In this document: piece by piece, positions 16,128 through 24,823 of the stretch
How the letters are laid out: every line of letters begins with the position of its first letter
How positions within the stretch are numbered: position 1 is the first letter of the stretch
Assembly (NCBI GenBank): GCA_007122315.1
Contig: SKUB01000235.1
Location: 1-32,202, forward strand
Direction: 5' to 3'
DNA from: Pseudomonadales bacterium
Lineage (GTDB): Bacteria; Pseudomonadota; Gammaproteobacteria; Pseudomonadales; Azotimanducaceae
Length of the DNA stretch: 32,202 nucleotides
Made by a program: the position numbers and the translations under genes
The notes under the pieces: model-generated
The model's input: only the letters and a program-made list of their open reading frames with translations
The model's database searches: none
What the model was told of the DNA's origin: nothing

Positions 16128-17281
16128 CGTTCAGCCGCCTCAGTGGTTTCGCTGGCGACCCGGTCCATGTAGGCGCTGAACACGTCAAGGTACCGGGGGA
16201 TGGGAAGCAGGAACGCATCATGGCCGTAGGGCGCATCGATGTCTGCGTGACTGACGTTGCGCCGGGCACGGATGAGGGCATCCACCAGCTCCCGGGAGCG
16301 TTCCGAAGCGAAGCGCCAGTCGGTGGTGAACGACACCAGCAGGTAGCTGGCCCGCGCGTCGCGAAAGGCGCGGACCAGGTCATCGTCGAACTCCCGCGCG
16401 GGATCGAAGAAGTCCAACGCACGGGTCATCAGCAGGTAAGTGTTGGCGTCGAAGCGCTGGGAGAATGACCGCCCCTGATAGTGCAGGTAGCTCTCCACCT
16501 GGAACTGAACGTCCCGGGCCAGCTCCAGATCGCCGGAGGCGACTTCGCGCCCGAACTTCTCTCTCAGGCCGTCATCGGACTGGTAGGTCACGTGCCCCAC
16601 CATGCGCGCCAGCATCAGGCCCTGGGTCGGCGCCACGCCGTGTTCTGCATAGCGGCCACCATGGAAGCAGGGGTCGGAATAGATCGCCTGGCGGGCGATT
16701 TCATTGAACGCGATGTTCTGGGCCGACAAGCGGGGTGCGCAGGCGATGGCCACCACGTGGCGGATCCGGTCCGGCAGGTCGATGGACCATTGCAGCGCCT
16801 GCATGCCACCGAGGCTGCCGCCCACCACCGCAGCCCAGGTTTCGATGCCCAGATGGTCGGCGAGCATGGCTTGGCTTTTGACCCAGTCTCTTACCGTGAT
16901 GGCGGGGAAGTCCGGCCCCCAGGGTCGGCCGGTGTCCGGATTGATGGAGCTCGGCCCCGTGCTGCCGTGGCAGCCGCCAATGTTGTTCAGCGACACGACG
17001 AAGAAGCGGTTGGTATCCAGGGGCTTGCCAGGTCCGATGCAGGTCTCCCACCAGCCGGGCTTGCGGTCCCCGGCGTCGTGATAGCCGGCGGCATGATGGT
17101 GTCCGGACAGGGCATGACACACGAGCACGGCGTTGCTGCGCTGGGCGTTCAGTTCCCCGTAGGTTTCATAGACCAGCTCGTGGCGCGGCAGGACCGCACC
17201 GCAGCTCAAGGCCAGCGGCGTGTCGAAGGCGACGTGCTGCGGCACGACGATGCCGACCGAGTCCGACGGTACAGCGGTCAT
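16124..17281 (-). CDS. metX: Homoserine O-acyltransferase MetX
   Basis: MetX activates homoserine by acylation, the first committed step to methionine. The 385-aa alpha/beta-hydrolase has the nucleophile elbow [31 protein letters not shown], and a C-terminal catalytic His in DAPYGHDAF with the Asp in SFTTDWRF. Although the family is often annotated as acetyltransferase, related gammaproteobacterial enzymes use succinyl-CoA, so the acyl donor is undecided here. The start at 17281 lies about 26 nt after a predicted transcription start. It leads the unit metX-metW-DUF4426-rdgB-hemW. Only 26 nt of leader would be transcribed from that promoter, too short for a SAM riboswitch. Confidence 0.95.
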   Translation of the reverse strand: MTAVPSDSVGIVVPQHVAFDTPLALSCGAVLPRHELVYETYGELNAQRSNAVLVCHALSGHHHAAGYHDAGDRKPGWWETCIGPGKPLDTNRFFVVSLNNIGGCHGSTGPSSINPDTGRPWGPDFPAITVRDWVKSQAMLADHLGIETWAAVVGGSLGGMQALQWSIDLPDRIRHVVAIACAPRLSAQNIAFNEIARQAIYSDPCFHGGRYAEHGVAPTQGLMLARMVGHVTYQSDDGLREKFGREVASGDLELARDVQFQVESYLHYQGRSFSQRFDANTYLLMTRALDFFDPAREFDDDLVRAFRDARASYLLVSFTTDWRFASERSRELVDALIRARRNVSHADIDAPYGHDAFLLPIPRYLDVFSAYMDRVASETTEAAER

Positions 17282-17313
17282 GGGCGAGGCCCGTGTGATT
17301 CAGGAGCGCGGAG

Positions 17314-17341
17314 TCTATAGGCGCGTTCCTGAGAGGCGCAA
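17314..17341 (-). promoter_or_regulatory. Sigma70 promoter of the metX operon
   Basis: On the minus strand, TTGCGC (17336-17341) and TATAGA (17314-17319) are 16 bp apart. Transcription would begin near 17307, 26 nt before the metX ATG. The site lies between yggT and metX and makes the methionine unit independent of yggS-proC-yggT. Confidence 0.6.
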
Positions 17342-17383
17342 CACGGCGGCCCGCCCGGACTTTTGCGACCGCGATGGGTCCGT

Positions 17384-17956
17384 TCAGCGCAGCAGCTGCC
17401 GGGGGATGCCGAATTCCGCGGCAATACCAGGAACCAGGAACTCGCGCACGACCATCAGCAGCAGGAAGACGGCCAGGATCGAAAAGTCGAGCCCGCCCAC
17501 CGGCGGAATGATGCGACGCACCGGCGCCAGCAGCGGTTCGGTGATCTGGTAGAGCAGCAGGGCACCGGGATGCCGGTTGCCCGGCGACACCCAGCTCAGA
17601 ATCACCACGATCAGCAGTGCCCAGAAATAGATGTCGAACACCAGCATCAGCAGCCGGAACGGCGAGATCACCAGGGCGGTCATGAAGGGCAGCCCGCTGA
17701 ACAGCAGCAACAGCAGGAGCAGCTGCAATGCCAGCGCCACCACCAGAGCCGCAAGGTCCAGGCCGCCCATGGTGGGGATCGCCATGCGGATGGGCTTGAG
17801 CACCGGATCGGTGATCTTCACGATGGCCTGACAGATCGGGTTGTAGAAATCGGCCCGCACCGCCTGAATGATGAAGCGCAGCATCGCGGCCAGGCAGAGC
17901 AGGGTCAGGATGGTCTGAATGATGAAGAAACCCGCACCGCTGATCGCCTGATTCAT
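17384..17956 (-). CDS. yggT: YggT family integral membrane protein
   Basis: The 190-aa product is a tandem-repeat YggT protein. Two homologous halves each carry a hydrophobic helix followed by a conserved TDPVLKPIRMAIPTMGGLD-type segment (repeated as TEPLLAPVRRIIPPVGGLD), with a run of Leu between them. Four or five membrane helices are expected. The function is poorly defined; links to osmotic or ion homeostasis and to cell-shape genes in other bacteria are known. The ATG at 17956 is preferred over 17968 because it has GGGAG five bases upstream. It follows proC on the same strand by 80 bp, as in E. coli and Pseudomonas. Confidence 0.94.
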   Translation of the reverse strand: MNQAISGAGFFIIQTILTLLCLAAMLRFIIQAVRADFYNPICQAIVKITDPVLKPIRMAIPTMGGLDLAALVVALALQLLLLLLLFSGLPFMTALVISPFRLLMLVFDIYFWALLIVVILSWVSPGNRHPGALLLYQITEPLLAPVRRIIPPVGGLDFSILAVFLLLMVVREFLVPGIAAEFGIPRQLLR

Positions 17957-18035
17957 GCTGACTCCCATACTGATTCGAGTTGGATTGACCTGCAGCGGCC
18001 CGACCGCCTGCAGTCGGGCCTGACGGCCGGATGCA

Positions 18036-18878
18036 TCAGGCGCCCGGGTCGGATTGTTCCAGTTCCTGTGCCAGGGTCACGGAGCGCAGAGCGGCGGCGG
18101 CCACGGCCCGGTCCACCAGCCCCATGAGATCGCCTTCGGCGAACACCCGCAGCGCCTCGGCGGTCGTGCCCCCTTTGGACGTGACCTGCTCGCGCAGCGT
18201 GCCTGGATCCGTGTCGCCCTGGGCCATGCGCGCGGCGCCGAACGCGGTCTGCAGCACCAGCGCGCGGCTGGTGTCCGGGTCCAGGCCCTGGCGCATGCCG
18301 GCCTCGATCATGGCTTCCATGAAGTGAAAGAAGTACGCCGGCCCGCTTCCGGATACGGCCGTCACCGCATCGAGCAGGGCTTCGTCGTCCACCCAGCGCA
18401 CGGCGCCTGCGGTGGCGAGCACGGCCTCCGCCTGTTCGCGGCCCGCGTCGGTCACGTCTGCCGTACCGTAGAGCACGGACATGCCGGCGCCCACCAGCGC
18501 CGGGGTGTTGGGCATGCAGCGCACCAGTGGCACGGCGCCGGCCCAGCGCCTCAGCGCCGAGGTACGGAGCCCCGCCGCGATGGACACCAGCAGCGGCTGA
18601 TGCTGCGCGAGTAATGGGGCGAGCGGCTCCAGCACGGCGCGCATGGCCTGTGGCTTGACTGCGAGAACCAGGAGGTCCACGCCTGCCACGAGGGCCTCGT
18701 TGTCGCTGCCGAGCCCGATTGCGCCCAGTTCGGCCAGGCGCTCCCGGGCGTCCGCACTGGGATCACTCACCTGGATGGTGTCCGCCGCCCGGCCCGCCTG
18801 CAACAGGCCGCCGACCAGCGAGCGCGCCATGTTGCCGCCGCCGATGAAGCCAACGACCGGTTGTCCGGCTGTCGTCAT
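18036..18878 (-). CDS. proC: Pyrroline-5-carboxylate reductase
   Basis: ProC catalyses the last step of proline synthesis, NAD(P)H-dependent reduction of 1-pyrroline-5-carboxylate. The 280-aa product has the Rossmann loop VGFIGGGNMARSL, VLAVKPQAM, RCMPNTPALVGAG, and the C-terminal signature SGSGPAYFFHFMEAM followed by SKGGTTAEAL. Length is normal. Its ATG overlaps the yggS stop as ATGA (18875-18878), indicating coupled translation with the PLP-homeostasis protein YggS; yggT follows. The three genes form one unit, a very common arrangement. Confidence 0.97.
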   Translation of the reverse strand: MTTAGQPVVGFIGGGNMARSLVGGLLQAGRAADTIQVSDPSADARERLAELGAIGLGSDNEALVAGVDLLVLAVKPQAMRAVLEPLAPLLAQHQPLLVSIAAGLRTSALRRWAGAVPLVRCMPNTPALVGAGMSVLYGTADVTDAGREQAEAVLATAGAVRWVDDEALLDAVTAVSGSGPAYFFHFMEAMIEAGMRQGLDPDTSRALVLQTAFGAARMAQGDTDPGTLREQVTSKGGTTAEALRVFAEGDLMGLVDRAVAAAALRSVTLAQELEQSDPGA

Positions 18879-19603
18879 GCCTGTACTCCCTTCTGTCCGG
18901 TCGTGGTCGCAGCCGGTCGAGGTCCGAACAGTGCCGTGCCGATGCGCAGGTGGGTCGCGCCTTCCGCTACGGCAGCCTCGAGATCGTCACTCATGCCCAT
19001 GGACAGCACATCCAGTTTCGCTCCCGGTAGCGCCGCCTCGAGCCTGCGCGCGAGGGCGGCCAGAGTCCGGAACGGCTCACGCTGCGCCGCCGGGTCGGAT
19101 CGCGGCGCCGGCAGGGCCATCAGTCCGCGCACAGTGATGCCCGGCAACTCCCGGGCTGCGGTCAGCACCGCTTCCACGTCGCCAGGGGCCAGCCCGGCCT
19201 TGCTGCGCTCGGCATCCAGATTCACCTGCAGGCAGACGTTCAATGGCCCCCGCGCTGCCGGCCGCTGCCGCGCCAGGCGCTCCAAGAGACGCAACCGGTC
19301 CACCGAATGCACCCAGTCGAAGTGCTCGGCCACTGCCCGGGTCTTGTTGCTCTGCAGGGCGCCGACGAAATGCCAGCACAGCGGCAGGTCAGCGAGGGCA
19401 CGCTGCTTGTCGAGGGCCTCCTGCAGGTAGTTCTCGCCGATATCGGTCACGCCTTCCTTGGCCAGCGCCCGGATCTCTTCGGCACTGCGCGTCTTCGCGA
19501 CCGCAATCAGGCGGACGGACGCAGGATCCCGGCCCGCGTCGCGGGCAGCTGATTCGATGCGCTCATGGACCCGCGCAAGGCGCTGTCGCAGTTCATGCTG
19601 CAT
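18875..19603 (-). CDS. PLP homeostasis protein YggS
   Basis: The 242-aa product is a member of the YggS/PROSC family, single-domain TIM-barrel proteins that bind pyridoxal 5'-phosphate and buffer its cellular level. The PLP lysine is in LIAVAKTRS; further family segments are IGENYLQEALDK, WHFVGALQSNK, SVDRLRLLERL and the C-terminal LSMGMSDDLEAAVAEGATHLRIGTALFG phosphate-binding region. The ATG at 19603 gives the typical MQHELRQRLARVHERI start; an upstream open extension is not homologous. It is divergent from pilT across 140 bp and overlaps proC by 4 bp. Confidence 0.95.
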   Translation of the reverse strand: MQHELRQRLARVHERIESAARDAGRDPASVRLIAVAKTRSAEEIRALAKEGVTDIGENYLQEALDKQRALADLPLCWHFVGALQSNKTRAVAEHFDWVHSVDRLRLLERLARQRPAARGPLNVCLQVNLDAERSKAGLAPGDVEAVLTAARELPGITVRGLMALPAPRSDPAAQREPFRTLAALARRLEAALPGAKLDVLSMGMSDDLEAAVAEGATHLRIGTALFGPRPAATTTGQKGVQA

Positions 19604-19743
19604 GGTGCTGGGCAGTGCCGTCGCGGTGCAAGGGCGCACAGTGTAGCGACTTGGCGGGGTGTGGTGCATCGCCGGGGCCGGTTCTATGATGAAGTTGAGT
19701 CGGGTGCACCAGGGGTGCATCCGCACGTCGATGGGAACTGTAC

Positions 19744-20778
19744 ATGGACATCACCGAACTGCTCGCCTTCAGCGCCAAACAGGGCGCGTCCGATCTGCAT
19801 CTGTCTGCCGGTCTGCCGCCGATGATCCGCGTGGACGGCGACGTGCGCCGTATCAATCTGCCGCCCATGGATCACCGGGAGGTCCACGGTCTCATCTACG
19901 AGATCATGAACGACAAGCAGCGGAAGGATTACGAGGAGTTCCTCGAGACGGACTTCTCCTTCGAGGTCCAGGGCGTTGCCCGCTTCCGGGTCAATGCGTT
20001 CAACCAGAATCGCGGGGCCGGGGCGGTGTTCCGGACCATTCCGTCCAAGGTACTGACCATGGACGACCTCGGCATGGGGGACGTGTTCAAGAAGATCGCC
20101 AGCACCGCGCGCGGCCTCTGCCTGGTGACCGGCCCCACGGGTTCCGGTAAGTCCACTACCCTGGCGGCGATGATCGACTTCATCAACAACATGAAGTACG
20201 AGCATATCCTCACTATCGAGGACCCCATCGAGTTCGTCCACGAATCCAAGAAGTGCCTGGTGAACCAGCGTGAGGTGCACCGCGACACCCATGGCTTCAA
20301 CGAGGCCCTCCGGTCTGCGCTGCGGGAGGATCCGGACATCATTCTGGTTGGTGAGCTGCGGGACCTGGAGACCATCCGGCTGGCGCTGGAAGCCGCGGAA
20401 ACCGGGCACATGGTATTCGGCACCCTGCATACCCAATCGGCGGCCAAGACCATCGACCGGATCATCGACGTGTTTCCCGCGCAGGAGAAATCCATGGTGC
20501 GGTCCATGCTTTCGGAGTCGCTGCAGGCGGTCATTTCCCAGGCGCTGCTGAAAAAGCAGGGCGGGGGCCGCGTTGCGGCCCACGAGATCATGATCTGCAC
20601 CCCGGCGATCCGGAACCTGATCCGTGAGGACAAAGTGGCACAGATGTACTCGGCCATTCAGTCCGGTGCCCAGCATGGTTCCCAGACCCTCGATCAGTGC
20701 CTGAAGACCCTGGTCGAGAAACGTCTGGTGACGCGCGAAGTAGCGCGGGAGAAGGCGAAGCAGCCGGAACATTTCTGA
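19744..20778 (+). CDS. pilT: Type IV pilus retraction ATPase PilT
   Basis: PilT is the hexameric cytoplasmic motor that depolymerises type IV pili, powering twitching. The 344-aa product begins MDITELLAFSAKQGASDLHLS and shows Walker A GPTGSGKST, the Asp box ILTIEDPIEFVH, Walker B IILVGELRD, the His box TGHMVFGTLHT, and the AIRNLIRE motif near the C-terminus that is specific to PilT and needed for retraction. Length matches Pseudomonas PilT. A TATGAT at 19685-19690 is a possible -10 without a clear -35. pilU follows after 45 bp. The gene is divergent from yggS, the conserved arrangement. Confidence 0.98.
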   Translation: MDITELLAFSAKQGASDLHLSAGLPPMIRVDGDVRRINLPPMDHREVHGLIYEIMNDKQRKDYEEFLETDFSFEVQGVARFRVNAFNQNRGAGAVFRTIPSKVLTMDDLGMGDVFKKIASTARGLCLVTGPTGSGKSTTLAAMIDFINNMKYEHILTIEDPIEFVHESKKCLVNQREVHRDTHGFNEALRSALREDPDIILVGELRDLETIRLALEAAETGHMVFGTLHTQSAAKTIDRIIDVFPAQEKSMVRSMLSESLQAVISQALLKKQGGGRVAAHEIMICTPAIRNLIREDKVAQMYSAIQSGAQHGSQTLDQCLKTLVEKRLVTREVAREKAKQPEHF

Positions 20779-20823
20779 TCAATGCCGCTTCGGTAACAGC
20801 GATCACCGCATACGGGAACCGGA

Positions 20824-21957
20824 ATGGACGTCGAGAAACTGCTGCAATTCATGGTCGAGAAGGGTGCGTCCGACCTGTTCATCACGGCGGGCGTGCCGCC
20901 GTCAGTGAAGCTCAATGGTCGCATGATGCCGGTCACCAAGAGCCCGCTGTCCCCCGAGCAGTCCAGGGAGATCGTGATCGGGGTGATGAACGATGAGCAG
21001 AAGGCGGAGTTCAAGCGCAACAAGGAGTGCAACTTCGCCATCTCCACCCGTAGCCAGGGCCGCTTCCGGGTGAGCGCGTTCCAGCAGCGCAACATGGTGG
21101 GCCTGGTGGCACGGCGCATCGAGACCCAGATTCCCACCATGGAGGATCTCAACCTGCCCAAGGTGCTCAAGCACCTGTCCATGACCAAGCGCGGCCTGAT
21201 CATCTTCGTGGGTGCGACCGGAACGGGTAAGTCCACCTCCCTCGCAGCGATGATCGGCCACCGCAATCGGAACTCGAAGGGTCACATCATCACCATCGAG
21301 GACCCCATCGAGTTCATCCACCAGCACGCCGGCTGCATCGTCACCCAGCGCGAGGTGGGGGTGGATACCGACTCCTTCGAGGTGGCGCTGAAGAACACCC
21401 TGCGCCAGGCCCCGGACGTCATCATGCTCGGCGAGGTGCGCTCCCGGGAGACCATGGATTACGCCCTCGCGTTCGCCGAGACCGGCCATCTGGCGTTGTG
21501 CACCCTGCACGCCAACAACGCCAACCAGGCGCTGGATCGGATCATCCACTTCTTCGGCGCGGATCGGCATGAGCAGGTGTGGATGGATCTGTCCCTGAAC
21601 CTGCGCGCCATCGTGGCGCAGCAACTGGTGCCGACCAAAGATGGTTCAGCGCGGCGCGCGGCCATCGAGGTGCTCATCAATACGCCGCTGGTGGCGGACA
21701 CCATCCGCAAAGGTGACGTGCACCTCCTCAAGGAGATGATGCTGAAGGGGACCGAGGCGGGCATGATGACCTTCGACCAATCCCTGTATGCGCTCTATGC
21801 CGCCGGCGACATCGACTACGAGGTCGCCATCGCCCACGCCGACTCCGCGAACGACCTGCGCCTGATGATCAAGATGGGGGTGGATGCCGACAACAGCCGG
21901 CTCGATGCCGCGGCCGACAAGCTGTCGCTGGAGGAAACGGACGACCTGGTGCGCTGA
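20824..21957 (+). CDS. pilU: PilT paralogue, type IV pilus ATPase PilU
   Basis: PilU is a PilT-dependent accessory retraction ATPase that adds force to pilus withdrawal. The 377-aa product is clearly paralogous to PilT (N-terminus MDVEKLLQFMVEKGASDLFIT) and has Walker A GATGTGKST, Asp box IITIEDPIEFIHQ, Walker B VIMLGEVRS and His box TGHLALCTLHA. It lacks the AIRNLIRE motif, having EVLINTPLVADTIRKG in that region instead, and has a longer C-terminus with an SLEETDDLVR end. It lies 45 bp downstream of pilT and converges on ruvX, whose end is 25 bp away. Confidence 0.97.
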   Translation: MDVEKLLQFMVEKGASDLFITAGVPPSVKLNGRMMPVTKSPLSPEQSREIVIGVMNDEQKAEFKRNKECNFAISTRSQGRFRVSAFQQRNMVGLVARRIETQIPTMEDLNLPKVLKHLSMTKRGLIIFVGATGTGKSTSLAAMIGHRNRNSKGHIITIEDPIEFIHQHAGCIVTQREVGVDTDSFEVALKNTLRQAPDVIMLGEVRSRETMDYALAFAETGHLALCTLHANNANQALDRIIHFFGADRHEQVWMDLSLNLRAIVAQQLVPTKDGSARRAAIEVLINTPLVADTIRKGDVHLLKEMMLKGTEAGMMTFDQSLYALYAAGDIDYEVAIAHADSANDLRLMIKMGVDADNSRLDAAADKLSLEETDDLVR

Positions 21958-21982
21958 CCGCGCTCACTTGATCAGCGCTTGC

Positions 21983-22408
21983 TTACCGCTGCGCCGCGAG
22001 CCAATCCTCCAAAATCACCTGGGCCGCTACCGCGTGGTCGGCCTCCTTCGATGGCCGAGTGGACAGCCGCGCATAGGCCTCCCGGGTCGTCAGGCGCTCG
22101 TCCTGGAACTCCACGATCTGTCCGAAGCGCCCAGCGAGGCGGCGGCCGAAGCGACGAGCCCGAACGCACAGTTCGCTCTCGCTGCCGTCCATGTTCAACG
22201 GCAACCCGACCACGGCCACGTCCGGCTGCCAGGTCGCAAGCAGGGTCTGTACCACGTCCCAGTCCGGGACGCCGTCGCGGGCGCTGAGGCGGGTCAGTGG
22301 TGTCGCCGTGCCGGTGGTGGTCTGGCCCGTGGCGACGCCGATCCAGCGCAGGCCATAGTCGAAACCGAGCGCCGTGCGGGCTGCGCTGGCGCGGCGCGAG
22401 TCCGCCAT
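21983..22408 (-). CDS. ruvX: Putative pre-16S rRNA nuclease / Holliday junction resolvase-like protein YqgF
   Basis: The 141-aa product is a RNase H-fold nuclease of the YqgF/RuvX family. The current view is that it matures the 5' end of 16S rRNA; the older name reflects the Holliday-junction fold. Conserved parts are LGFDYGLRWIGVATGQ with the first catalytic Asp, VVGLPLNMDGSES, and FQDERLTTREA with the catalytic Asp-Glu. The ATG at 22408 overlaps the yqgE stop by one base (TGATG), so it is translationally coupled as the last gene of gshB-tonB-yqgE-ruvX. The pyrR-pyrB genes that follow in Pseudomonas are not present; pilU comes next. Confidence 0.95.
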   Translation of the reverse strand: MADSRRASAARTALGFDYGLRWIGVATGQTTTGTATPLTRLSARDGVPDWDVVQTLLATWQPDVAVVGLPLNMDGSESELCVRARRFGRRLAGRFGQIVEFQDERLTTREAYARLSTRPSKEADHAVAAQVILEDWLAAQR

Positions 22409-22962
22409 CAGGCGTGGCCGGCTTCGCCGCTGATGAGGCGGAAGTCGATGCCCAGGATGGCCGCGGCCCGGTCCACCCGTTCGCTGAAGGGTGTGCTGAA
22501 GATGATCTCCGGATCAGCGGCGCAGGTGAGCCAGGCATTGTCGGCCAGCTCCGATTCCAACTGGCCGGCACCCCAACCCGCGTAGCCCACGCAGACGAGG
22601 AAGCGTTCGGGTCCGTCGCCGGCGGCGATGGCGGCAAGGATCTCCCGGGCCGTAGTCAGCGCCATGCCGTCATTGAGAATCAGTGAGCTTTCGAACAGCA
22701 CGTCTCTGCTGTGCAGCACGAAGCCACGATCCCGTTGCACCGGCCCGCCCTCCAGCATCGGCGCGTCCCGGTGATGGGTACCTTCGATGTCCAGCTGATC
22801 GAACAGCTCCCCGAGCGCCACGTCCGCCAGTGGCCGATTGATCATGAGGCCCAGGGCGCCGTCGTCGTTGTGCTCGCAGAGGTAGGTGATGCTGGCGCCG
22901 AAATAGCTGCCGGTGAGCGCCGGCATGGCGAGCAGGAACTGATGCTTGAGAAAGTCGCTCAT
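22408..22962 (-). CDS. YqgE/AlgH family protein
   Basis: The 184-aa product matches the YqgE/AlgH (UPF0301, DUF179) family with the usual MSDFLKHQFLLAMPAL start, the NDDGALGLMINRPL segment and the VCVGYAGWGAGQLE motif near residue 130. The family's biochemical function is unknown; in Pseudomonas AlgH has been linked to alginate regulation. It overlaps tonB by 4 bp (22959-22962) upstream and touches ruvX downstream. The yqgE-ruvX pair is conserved through gammaproteobacteria. Nothing unusual is seen in length or motifs. Confidence 0.95.
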   Translation of the reverse strand: MSDFLKHQFLLAMPALTGSYFGASITYLCEHNDDGALGLMINRPLADVALGELFDQLDIEGTHHRDAPMLEGGPVQRDRGFVLHSRDVLFESSLILNDGMALTTAREILAAIAAGDGPERFLVCVGYAGWGAGQLESELADNAWLTCAADPEIIFSTPFSERVDRAAAILGIDFRLISGEAGHA

Positions 22963-23861
22963 CCGCTGCTGTCCACCATGCCGCGGCGGAACTGCCAGGT
23001 GCGGACGATCTGCAGGACGTCCGCTTCCCGGCGCATCTCTTCGGGGAACGGCAGGTACGGCGCGCCCAGCCGCACGATGCGCAGCGCGGCCTCATCGAGA
23101 ATCGAGGAACCGCTGGAGTCGAGGATGCGCACGTCGCGCAGGGCGCCACTGGCGTCGATCTCCACCAGCACCCGGAGGTCGCCTTCGAGGCTGCGGCGGC
23201 GCGCCTCGGCCGGATAGTTGAGGTTGCCGATGGACTCGATCTTGTTGCGCCAGGCGTTTACGTAGGCGGCTTCGACGGCGGTGCGGGTGCTGGCGCTGGT
23301 GATGCGCCGGACGCGGGGACCGCGGGCATCGAGCTGCAATTCCGTGGCCTGGCGGGCATCCGCGCTGGCCAGGGCCTGGGCCCGCTGCATGAGCACGTTG
23401 CGCAGCTCCGTCGCATCGGGCTCCTGTGGCAGTGTCTCCGCCACGTCGGGAACGGCCAGGGTGCTGTCACGGCTGCTGATCTGCTCAGGCAGGCGATCTT
23501 CCGCTGCAGTCTGGGGCAGCGCTTCGAACGTTTCTGCCAGGCGCGCGTCGCCGTCGTTGGCCGGCTGGTCCGTGGTCATCTCCCTGGCCTCGTCCAGACT
23601 GCCGCTGGCCTCCTGATCGGCCTGCGCGAGGAAGTCCGCATCCTGTGGGGTCTCACGACTCTGGAACTGGGCCAGGGTGACCTCGAGACTGCGCACGGGC
23701 TCCCCCGGTTCGGGCATGACGAAGCCGATCCCGAGGATCACCGCCACGTGCAGGGCCCCCACGAGGAACAGAGCGAAGGACATGCGATCGCCCGCACTGA
23801 CCTCGGCTTGCGGCCGCTCGAGGGCGAAGTCTGCCGCCGAGATGGCGACCGTCGGCGTCAT
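22959..23861 (-). CDS. TonB-like energy-transducing protein (TonB3 type)
   Basis: The 300-aa product has a cytoplasmic N-tail, one membrane anchor at about residues 27-49, a long periplasmic linker and a C-terminal TonB domain (about residues 220-295) with NLNYPAEARRRSLEGDLRV and VLQIVRTWQF. The linker is rich in Glu, Asp, Ala and Gln and is not the Pro/Lys-rich rod of classical TonB. In Pseudomonas the gene at this position is tonB3, which is required for twitching motility and pilus assembly rather than iron uptake; the location next to gshB and the pil-chp cluster supports the same class. It overlaps gshB and yqgE by 4 bp each. The energising ExbB/ExbD are not in the window. Confidence 0.9.
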   Translation of the reverse strand: MTPTVAISAADFALERPQAEVSAGDRMSFALFLVGALHVAVILGIGFVMPEPGEPVRSLEVTLAQFQSRETPQDADFLAQADQEASGSLDEAREMTTDQPANDGDARLAETFEALPQTAAEDRLPEQISSRDSTLAVPDVAETLPQEPDATELRNVLMQRAQALASADARQATELQLDARGPRVRRITSASTRTAVEAAYVNAWRNKIESIGNLNYPAEARRRSLEGDLRVLVEIDASGALRDVRILDSSGSSILDEAALRIVRLGAPYLPFPEEMRREADVLQIVRTWQFRRGMVDSSG

Positions 23862-24823
23862 GCGCTTACGGCGGCCTGCCGCGGCAGGTCGCTTGCCAGA
23901 CGGTCGAGGAGGTCACCTGCGATGTCGAGGCCGCACTGGGCGTCCAGCTCGCGGATGCAGGTGGGGCAGGTGACGTTGATCTCGGTGAGGTAGTCGCCGA
24001 TGACATCGAGACCGACGAAGCGCAGTCCCCGGGCCCGAAGCTGCGGCGCCACCTGCTCACAGATCCAGCGATCGCGGTCGCTTAAGGGTCGGGCCTCGCC
24101 GCGCCCGCCGGCAGCCAGATTGCCGCGGGTTTCGCCGCTGGCCGGGATCCGGGCCAGCGCGAACGGTACCGGCTCGCCATCGATGACGAGGATGCGCTTG
24201 TCACCGTCTCTGATCTCCGGCAGATAGCGCTGGGCCATGATCATTCGCTGTCCGTGCTCGGTCAGGGTCTCGATGATCACCGACAGGTTGGTGTCGCCGG
24301 GGCGGATGTGAAAGATGGATGCCCCGCCCATGCCGTCCAGCGGTTTCATCACTACGTCACCCTGCTCGGCGAGGAAGCTGCGCAGCACGTCCGCCCTGCG
24401 GGTCACCACCAGCGGCGGCCCGCACTCCGGAAAGCGCGTCGCGAACAGCTTCTCATTGCAGTCGCGCAGGCTCTGGGGCCGGTTCACCACGGGGGTTCCT
24501 GCTGCCTCCACCTGCTCGAGCAGATGCGTCGCGTAGAGGTATTCCATGTCGAAGGGTGGATCCTTGCGCATCAGCACCAGATCCAGGTCCGTCATGGGTT
24601 CGAGTTCGACCTCGCCGAGGCTCCAGAACGGCTCCGAGTCCAGGTCGATGCTGATGTCACGCATGAAAGCCATCACCCGGTTGCCCGCGAGATGCATGTC
24701 TCCCTGAAGGATATACCGCACGCGCCATCCGCGCCGCTCGGCGGCTTTGATCATGGCGAGCGTGGAATCCTTCTTGCGGTGCAGCGTCGTGACGGGATCC
24801 ATCACGATCCCGAGATCTGTCAT
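23858..24823 (-). CDS. gshB: Glutathione synthetase
   Basis: GshB joins gamma-glutamylcysteine and glycine with ATP in glutathione synthesis. The 321-aa ATP-grasp enzyme begins MTDLGIVMDPVTTLHRKKDST and has RKDPPFDMEYLYATHLLE, VMKPLDGMGGASIF, the QRYLPEIRDGDKRI strand, GLDVIGDYLTEIN and the C-terminal CPTCIRELD. The start at 24823 is preferred over 24835 for homology and a GGAA seven bases upstream. The last motif normally reads NVTSPTCIRE; here Ser is Cys286, forming CPTC with Cys289, and Cys297 follows soon after. It leads the gshB-tonB-yqgE-ruvX unit and is divergent from pilG by 245 bp. Confidence 0.96.
   Translation of the reverse strand: MTDLGIVMDPVTTLHRKKDSTLAMIKAAERRGWRVRYILQGDMHLAGNRVMAFMRDISIDLDSEPFWSLGEVELEPMTDLDLVLMRKDPPFDMEYLYATHLLEQVEAAGTPVVNRPQSLRDCNEKLFATRFPECGPPLVVTRRADVLRSFLAEQGDVVMKPLDGMGGASIFHIRPGDTNLSVIIETLTEHGQRMIMAQRYLPEIRDGDKRILVIDGEPVPFALARIPASGETRGNLAAGGRGEARPLSDRDRWICEQVAPQLRARGLRFVGLDVIGDYLTEINVTCPTCIRELDAQCGLDIAGDLLDRLASDLPRQAAVSA

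Noticed and set aside
17282-17383. Possible SAM-responsive riboswitch upstream of metX
   Set aside because: The predicted leader is only about 26 nt and no conserved aptamer-like pairing was seen in the whole gap.
19703-19710. GGTGCACC palindrome near a second GGTGCA in the yggS-pilT gap
   Set aside because: Eight bases is too short to assign to a regulator and the repeat may be chance in GC-rich DNA.
21962-21981. GCGCT/AGCGC inverted repeat between pilU and ruvX as bidirectional terminator
   Set aside because: Stem of five pairs with a nine-base loop and no T-tract on either strand.
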